Assembly (NCBI GenBank): GCA_937983065.1
Contig: CALKAL010000169.1
Span: 1 to 19,079, forward strand
Length of the DNA: 19,079 nt
Reading direction: 5' to 3'
Origin: an uncultured Bacillaceae bacterium
Lineage (GTDB): Bacteria > Bacillota > Bacilli > Bacillales > Alkalibacillaceae
The notes beneath the pieces are model-generated. The model worked only from the letters and a program-made list of their open reading frames with translations. It made no database searches and had not been told where the DNA came from. A program made the position numbers and the translations under genes. Shown here one piece after another: positions 14,959 through 19,079 of this stretch; position 1 is the stretch's first letter, and each line of letters opens with the position of its first letter.

Positions 14959-16224
14959 TCACCTATTTTCTTTCGTTATTTTATAGACGAGATGATCCAG
15001 CTTTTGAATATGGAAGGAATGGTTTTGCCGTTCGATTTGATTCAATTTTTTAAAAAAGTGATGGATTTCTTTTTCAGTAAAATAGGGAAAGCGGTAGTTC
15101 GATGATTTACTTTGGTAATTGGTAGGTTTAATTTTTCTATTGTTTTGTGGATGCGTTAGTTTCGGGAGTTGTTGTAGCTTATGAATAATCTGTTCAAAGG
15201 CGTACGCTTCACCAAAATGATAATATTGTTTAAGCTTATTATGTTTTTCGGTTAAATGATTGGAAGGACTCGTTTCCGTGTACGATTCATCAATCATTTG
15301 CTTCACTTCTTCAATGGATGTTGCCTTTACACTCACATCATTCGGTAAGTTAACGTCAAATTTTGAGTGGGTGACAGGTTGATAGTTGATGACAGGTTTA
15401 TCGAGGAGAAAGGCTTCAATCCCCGTCGTGCACCCATTATGAATGATCATATCTGAACTTAAAATAGACGTAATGACATTCCCCTTTGTCGTAACACGAA
15501 CATTTTTTAAATCCGTGAATGCTCGTTTGTACGTAAGCTGATTTTCAGCGGGATGGGGTCTTACTATAAACTGAAGTGACGGATATGATTTACTTAAGGC
15601 GTTAACTAGCTTTATAAAATGGTTAAATAAGCGCTTCATATATTGTTCGTGCTCATTTAAAGCTGTTTTTGATTTTTGAATCGAATTGTATAAGGCAAAC
15701 CGGGTATTTATTAAAATTGTCTGAGAGAAGGATTTGTTTGTTGGCCCCTGTTCTAAATATAACCCGCGATATTTTTTAGATAATAAATCAAACCGCGGAT
15801 TGCCTGTTTTGAATATTTTTTTAGTTAAAGGAGTTGAGGAATTTTTTATTAAATCGTATTGATCATCTCCCCAACAGTAAACGTGATCGATACGACTGTT
15901 TAGCGATGGATTCATTCGATCGGATAAATAACGCGCCTTATCATGAATAATTAATCCCTCTTCATCTAATTCGACGACATGGTGCCCAGTATTTTTTATT
16001 TGAGCAATGAGTCTTTTTTTATAATGATTCGGATACCCTTTGGAAAAATAAATACCTTGGGGCAATGTCATGGAAGCTTTCTCAACACGAAGCTGCTCGC
16101 CAATGACGACCGTAAAGCCGGATAACGCCGCATAGTAGGCGAGTAATAATTTCGCATCCTGCTCGCGAACTTTTATTTCAATCGGCAAATAAAGATACGT
16201 CGATGTTTTACTATTGTGAGGCAA
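14959..16224 (-). CDS. Surface-carbohydrate biosynthesis GT-B-like protein
   Basis: A 421-residue protein resembling surface carbohydrate biosynthesis proteins that accompany nonulosonic acid operons. It opens with LYLPIEIKVREQDAKLLLAY, whose conserved K-x-R-E-x-D is typical of that group. It then has GNPRFDLL (141-148), FIVRPHPAE (219-227, the RPHP donor-phosphate motif) and IIHNGCTTGIEAFLLDKPV (260-278, the second donor-binding region). The last 90 residues are basic. It is the first gene of the operon. The TTG start is uncertain: the nearest purine-rich site (AAGGG) is about 11 nt away, and no ATG or GTG is available nearby. It is a good candidate for the transferase that links the nonulosonic acid to its acceptor, but no activity can be assigned. 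Confidence 0.65.
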   Translation of the reverse strand: MPHNSKTSTYLYLPIEIKVREQDAKLLLAYYAALSGFTVVIGEQLRVEKASMTLPQGIYFSKGYPNHYKKRLIAQIKNTGHHVVELDEEGLIIHDKARYLSDRMNPSLNSRIDHVYCWGDDQYDLIKNSSTPLTKKIFKTGNPRFDLLSKKYRGLYLEQGPTNKSFSQTILINTRFALYNSIQKSKTALNEHEQYMKRLFNHFIKLVNALSKSYPSLQFIVRPHPAENQLTYKRAFTDLKNVRVTTKGNVITSILSSDMIIHNGCTTGIEAFLLDKPVINYQPVTHSKFDVNLPNDVSVKATSIEEVKQMIDESYTETSPSNHLTEKHNKLKQYYHFGEAYAFEQIIHKLQQLPKLTHPQNNRKIKPTNYQSKSSNYRFPYFTEKEIHHFFKKLNQIERQNHSFHIQKLDHLVYKITKENR

Positions 16225-16260
16225 TTCAATCTCTACCCTTCTGTCGTTTAAAAAGCGAAT

Positions 16261-16296
16261 AAAAAAAGACTTAACTTATTAAGTTTAAGCCTTTTT
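16261..16296 (-). terminator. Intrinsic terminator downstream of tdk
   Basis: Arms AAAAAG...CTTAACTT and AAGtTTAAG...CTTTTT pair with one mismatch and a 1-nt bulge around an ATT loop. On the minus strand seven T follow. It separates tdk from the polysaccharide operon. No clear promoter lies between it and the operon start at 16224, so the operon may rely on read-through or on a promoter I cannot recognise. Confidence 0.75.
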
Positions 16297-16342
16297 GAAT
16301 TATATTATTTTTTCTCTATAGCAAATGTGAATTCAAGTGAAC

Positions 16343-16915
16343 TTAAAGCGGTGGGTTCGCATGATGTTTCCGACAGACTGGATAGTAGCTATCATTCCCA
16401 CCAATTTTTATTTGATCACCTTCACGGACAGGTTTATTATTTTCATCCACCCTTAAAGCCATTATCGCTTTTTTCTCACAAAACCAGCAAATCGTTTTCA
16501 TTTCTTCGATTTTATCCGCATACAGAAGCATATATTTACTACCTTCAAATAAATTGTTTTGAAAGTCATTTTTCAAGCCGAAGCCCATGACGGGAATATG
16601 TAATTCATCAACGATTTGTGCCATTTGCAAAACATGTTCTTTCGTCACAAACTGTACTTCATCAACTAAAATACAGCTTAACCCATCTTTTCGCTCTTTG
16701 ACGACATCAAAAATATTCATTTTCTCGTCAATCGGTATTGCTTTACGCTTTAATCCGATTCGGGATGCGACGTAACCTGTTTGATACCGGTCATCGACAG
16801 AAGAGGTGAAAATTAATACTTGTTTATTTTGTTCCTCGTAATTATGAGCTACTTTAATAATTTCGATTGATTTCCCACTATTCATTGCACCGTATTTAAA
16901 AAATAGTTGTGCCAA
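16343..16915 (-). CDS. tdk: Thymidine kinase
   Basis: A 190-residue type II thymidine kinase that phosphorylates thymidine to dTMP in nucleotide salvage. The P-loop is GAMNSGKS (9-16). DEVQF (85-89) carries the catalytic Glu86. A structural zinc site is formed by CWFC (143-146) and CRKH (181-184). The lasso/substrate segment IGGNDSYYPV precedes the last pair. The start is TTG at 16915: AGAGGG lies 7 nt upstream and the protein then begins (M)AQLFFKYGAMNSGKS like its homologs. The frame stays open further upstream, but that part runs through the terminator structure and is not coding. It has no promoter of its own that I can see. Confidence 0.95.
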   Translation of the reverse strand: MAQLFFKYGAMNSGKSIEIIKVAHNYEEQNKQVLIFTSSVDDRYQTGYVASRIGLKRKAIPIDEKMNIFDVVKERKDGLSCILVDEVQFVTKEHVLQMAQIVDELHIPVMGFGLKNDFQNNLFEGSKYMLLYADKIEEMKTICWFCEKKAIMALRVDENNKPVREGDQIKIGGNDSYYPVCRKHHANPPL

Positions 16916-16959
16916 TGCTCGTCCCTCTTTCTCATTTCTTATGTACGATTTTTTGCAAT

Positions 16960-17022
16960 AAAAAACTGACCGCACTCGCCTGGAGCACCATATATATGGT
17001 GACAAGCTTAAGTGTCGGCCAG
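16960..17022 (-). terminator. Branched terminator or attenuator between rpmE2 and tdk
   Basis: On the minus strand an outer stem (complements of 17011-17022 and 16966-16976: CTGGCCGACACT with AGTGCGGTCAG, one G-U and one bulge) closes over a perfect 16-nt palindrome, CACCATATATATGGTG (16986-17001). TTTTTT follows. The 5' arm can instead pair locally (AAGCT with AGCTT, 17021-17025 and 17004-17008), which would break the outer stem. A switchable terminator controlling read-through into tdk is therefore possible. Confidence 0.65.
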
Positions 17023-17035
17023 CTTCATACTTTTT

Positions 17036-17281
17036 TTACTTCATATTGTATTTTTTCTTAAAGCGATCAACACGGCCACCTACAGTATCAGCTTTTTGCT
17101 TACCTGTGTAGAATGGATGTGAAGCTGAACTGATTTCAACACGGATTAATGGATAAGTGTTTCCGTCTTCCCATTCGATCGTTTCTTCTGATTCTAATGT
17201 GGAACCACTTAAAAATTTGAAATCAGAGCTTGTATCTAAAAATACAACTTTACGGTATTCTGGATGGATACCTTCCTTCAT
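17036..17281 (-). CDS. rpmE2: 50S ribosomal protein L31, type B (zinc-free)
   Basis: An 81-residue L31 of the type B class. It begins MKEGIHPEYRKVVFLDTSS and includes ETIEWEDGNTYPLIRVEISS and HPFYTGKQK. There is no cysteine at all, so the CxxC zinc ribbon of type A L31 is missing. In B. subtilis the copy at this place between rho and tdk is the zinc-binding form, and the cysteine-free form sits elsewhere under zinc control. Here the zinc-independent form occupies the rho-linked position. ATG at 17281 has AAGGAGTG upstream. Its own sigma-A promoter and a structured leader precede it, and a terminator follows 14 nt after the stop. Confidence 0.95.
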   Translation of the reverse strand: MKEGIHPEYRKVVFLDTSSDFKFLSGSTLESEETIEWEDGNTYPLIRVEISSASHPFYTGKQKADTVGGRVDRFKKKYNMK

Positions 17282-17300
17282 GCTTTCCCACTCCTTTTCG

Positions 17301-17351
17301 CCCTGAATCCTTTGCGGAAACAGAGTTTAATCATTCAACCGTCATAAACGG
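17301..17351 (-). promoter_or_regulatory. Structured 5' leader of rpmE2, candidate L31 leader
   Basis: Two hairpins lie between the predicted transcription start (about 17372) and the ribosome binding site. The first is CCGT-TTATG-ACGG (17339-17351). The second is CTCTG-TT-TCC-GCAAA-GGA-TT-CAGGG (17301-17325), with a symmetric 2x2 internal loop, directly before GAAAAGGAGTG. L31 leaders that bind the protein for autoregulation are known in Firmicutes. Whether this is one is inferred from position and structure. Confidence 0.4.
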
Positions 17352-17378
17352 GAATTTATTATGTCATCATACAGAGTG

Positions 17379-17407
17379 ATTATAACAACTTGAACTTATT
17401 TTTGCAA
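17379..17407 (-). promoter_or_regulatory. Sigma-A promoter of rpmE2
   Basis: On the minus strand TTGCAA (17402-17407), 17 nt, then a perfect TATAAT (17379-17384). This is the best sigma-A promoter in the window. It gives a leader of about 90 nt before the rpmE2 ATG. The stretch from here back to the end of rho shows no clear U-tailed terminator. Confidence 0.85.
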
Positions 17408-17499
17408 GAACAAATTGACATGATCACCTATGATTATAAACCGTTAATATTCGCTTGATTTTAGCAGTTAAGTTGCACTGTTGTTTTGAGAACGATTTT

Positions 17500-18774
17500 T
17501 TAATTGCGACCTTTCATTTCATCGTCCATTATTTTGAAAAATTCATCGTTTGTTTTCGACTGCTTTAAGCGACGTAAAAATCGCTCGAGAAAATCATGCT
17601 GGTCTTGCATCGTTTTTCTAATCGCCCACATTTTATCAAGCTGTTCTTTCGGAAGTAATAGTTCTTCCTTGCGCGTCCCTGATTTTAATATGTCGATGGC
17701 AGGGAAAATACGACGTTCAGCAAGGGCACGATCAAGATGCAATTCCATATTCCCTGTTCCTTTAAATTCCTCATAAATGACATCATCCATTCGCGAGCCT
17801 GTATCGACTAAAGCCGTTGCTAATATCGTTAAACTACCGCCTTCTTCGATATTACGGGCTGCACCGAAAAATCGTTTTGGACGGTGGAACGATGCGGGAT
17901 CAATTCCTCCTGATAAAGTTCGTCCACTCGGCGGGATGACTAAATTGTACGCCCGAGCGAGTCGCGTAATACTATCAAGTAAAATAATGACATCTTGCTT
18001 ATGTTCGACTAAACGCATCGCACGTTCTAAGACGAGCTCCGATACTTTAATATGGTTTTCTGGAACTTCATCAAAAGTTGAGCTAACGACGTCGACATTT
18101 TCATGTACTGAACGTTCAATATCAGTAACCTCTTCTGGACGTTCATCAATGAGTAAAATAATGAGTTTTGCACTCGGATGATTTTTCGAAACACTATTAG
18201 CAATTTCTTTTAAAATTGTCGTTTTACCAGCTTTCGGTGGCGCAACGATTAATCCCCGCTGTCCGAAGCCTACTGGTGCCATCATGTCGATAATTCGTGT
18301 TGAAAGCGTATGACTTCCCGTTTCTAACCCCATTTTACGATCTGGATAAAGGGCGGTTAATCCTGGGAAGTGAATGCGCTCCTTCGCACTTTCAGGGTCA
18401 TCCCCATTTACCGCATCGACGTGTAATAATCCAAAATAACGCTCATTTTCTTTCGGTGGTCTCGCTTTTCCTGACACTAAATCTCCGTTTCTTAAATCAA
18501 AACGACGAATTTGTGATGCTGAAATATATATGTCTTCAGGACTCGGTGCATAGTTAATTGGCCGCAAAAATCCGAAACCTTCCGTCGGGATAATTTCTAA
18601 TACCCCATCGACAAATAAGTTTCCGTCTTTTTCAGCTTGGGCTTTTAAAATAGCAAATATAAGTTCTTTTTTCGTTAATTTGGCATAATAAGAAACGCCA
18701 AAATCTCGCGCTAAACTGTAAAGCTCTTTTAGCGTCTTCGTTTCTAACTCGGCAATTGTTAATGTTTCAGACAC
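17500..18774 (-). CDS. rho: Transcription termination factor Rho
   Basis: A complete 424-residue Rho, the hexameric ATP-dependent RNA helicase that ends untranslated transcripts. The N-terminal helical Rho_N domain (about 5-48) is followed by the cold-shock-like RNA-binding domain with GFGFLRP (66-72). Walker A is APPKAGKTT (178-186) and Walker B is VIILLDSITRLARA (262-275). The Q-loop region SGGIDPASFHRPKRFFGAARN (288-308) and R-loop GTGNMEL (339-345) follow. The length is typical of Bacillus Rho, without the long insertion seen in actinobacteria. The start is GTG at 18774, with GAGTGGTG just upstream, giving MSETLTIAELETKTLKELY. It is expressed from its own promoter and leader and lies upstream of rpmE2 as in other Bacilli. 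Confidence 0.97.
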   Translation of the reverse strand: MSETLTIAELETKTLKELYSLARDFGVSYYAKLTKKELIFAILKAQAEKDGNLFVDGVLEIIPTEGFGFLRPINYAPSPEDIYISASQIRRFDLRNGDLVSGKARPPKENERYFGLLHVDAVNGDDPESAKERIHFPGLTALYPDRKMGLETGSHTLSTRIIDMMAPVGFGQRGLIVAPPKAGKTTILKEIANSVSKNHPSAKLIILLIDERPEEVTDIERSVHENVDVVSSTFDEVPENHIKVSELVLERAMRLVEHKQDVIILLDSITRLARAYNLVIPPSGRTLSGGIDPASFHRPKRFFGAARNIEEGGSLTILATALVDTGSRMDDVIYEEFKGTGNMELHLDRALAERRIFPAIDILKSGTRKEELLLPKEQLDKMWAIRKTMQDQHDFLERFLRRLKQSKTNDEFFKIMDDEMKGRN

Positions 18775-18906
18775 AAAAACACCACTCTTTTTTATAATAT
18801 TTTTTTGTATGTTAGTAAGCCATTTCAGATTGTTTTTGGAAAACCGTTTGGATTGTTCACTAAATGCGAGAATGAAATGAGGTAAGGTTATTTTATGAGC
18901 TATCTT

Positions 18907-18935
18907 ATTTTATCGTTTTTTTACAAAAGAAGCAA
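18907..18935 (-). promoter_or_regulatory. Sigma-A promoter of rho
   Basis: On the minus strand TTGCTT (18930-18935), 17 nt, then TAAAAT (18907-18912). The -10 has five of six consensus bases; the -35 is weak. It leaves an untranslated leader of about 130 nt before the GTG. B. subtilis rho is autoregulated by attenuation in its leader, so the length is consistent with that. I see no strong hairpin in it. Confidence 0.6.
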
Positions 18936-19005
18936 GTTTAATTTTTGGTGAAGTTTAATAAGTCTTTTTAAATGGTCTTGCGGGGCTTTGATTATATGTT
19001 CTAAA

Positions 19006-19069
19006 GGACAAATCTTTATTGGGAGCACTGAGATTTGGGTTTTAGAACAGCTCTATGGGACAAATCTTT
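19006..19069. repeat. Direct repeat GGACAAATCTTT upstream of rho
   Basis: GGACAAATCTTT occurs at 19006-19017 and 19058-19069, 52 bp apart. An inverted AGATTTG (19031-19037) lies between them and could pair with the first copy. Together with the rho promoter and leader these are all I see in the 305 bases upstream of rho. The array may continue past the window edge. Confidence 0.4.
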
Positions 19070-19079
19070 CGTGGAACCA

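Noticed and set aside
5357..16224. Flagellin glycosylation locus
   Set aside because: No flagellin, Maf or other motility gene is in the window, and the adjacent genes carry sigma-K-type promoters, pointing to the spore rather than flagella.
16916..17005. Thirty extra N-terminal residues on thymidine kinase
   Set aside because: This part runs through the terminator stem and T-run. TTG at 16915 has a proper ribosome binding site and gives the family's standard start.
17374..17378. CACTC pairing with the rpmE2 ribosome binding site (GAGTG)
   Set aside because: The CACTC lies between the -10 box and the likely transcription start, so it would not be in the RNA.
17504..18557. Open frames on the plus strand opposite rho
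   Set aside because: They lie antisense to a fully conserved gene, have Ser/Arg-rich composition typical of shadow frames, and lack ribosome binding sites.
1..19079. CRISPR arrays, tRNA or rRNA genes, transposases or phage genes
   Set aside because: No regularly spaced repeats, cloverleaf-like sequences, rRNA-like stretches, or transposase or integrase motifs were seen.

Overview
The window is low-G+C Firmicutes chromosome, most likely a spore-forming member of the Bacillaceae. The evidence is the order rho - rpmE (L31) - tdk, strong AGGAGG-type ribosome binding sites, many TTG and GTG starts, U-tailed intrinsic terminators, and several sites matching the mother-cell sigma-K consensus. No species can be named from the sequence alone.

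Right end (16343-18774, minus strand): the housekeeping block rho - rpmE2 - tdk. Rho has a good sigma-A promoter and a leader of about 130 nt. L31 is the cysteine-free type B form, with its own sigma-A promoter and a structured 5' leader. A branched terminator lies between rpmE2 and tdk. In Bacillus and relatives tdk is normally followed by prfA. Here an accessory block follows instead.

Centre (5357-16224, minus strand): a ten-gene polysaccharide locus with nearly all genes abutting or overlapping. It encodes a full set for a CMP-activated nonulosonic acid, best read as pseudaminic acid: dehydratase (PseB/CapD type), aminotransferase (PseC), acetyltransferase (PseH), UDP-sugar hydrolase (PseG), condensing synthase (PseI) and an SpsF-type cytidylyltransferase. 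It also has a second SDR enzyme and three GT-B-like proteins, two of them paralogs flanking pseB, which are the best candidates for transferring the sugar. The set corresponds to the spore-coat sps genes of B. subtilis (SpsC to SpsG). A strong bidirectional hairpin closes the operon.

Left-centre (1495-5308): genes I read as spore-surface related. Two paralogous proteins of 212 and 231 aa, about 88% identical by eye over their shared core, lie in opposite orientation about 1.5 kb apart. Each has a perfect sigma-K promoter match (AC, 16 nt, CATATGWTA). Between them lie a coiled-coil protein with a polar basic tail and one or two very small genes, one encoding a Lys/Arg-rich peptide ending in a Cys-Gly cluster. 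Beyond them is an unrecognised two-gene unit.

Left end (89-1369): a class I SAM methyltransferase and a convergent Nudix hydrolase of the CoA-pyrophosphatase type, sharing a terminator.

The most attractive reading is a spore-surface glycan system: mother-cell-expressed surface proteins next to a dedicated pseudaminic acid pathway with unusual transferases, inserted beside tdk. That the sugar decorates the spore, and that the neighbouring proteins are carriers or assembly factors, is inference from promoters and neighbourhood.
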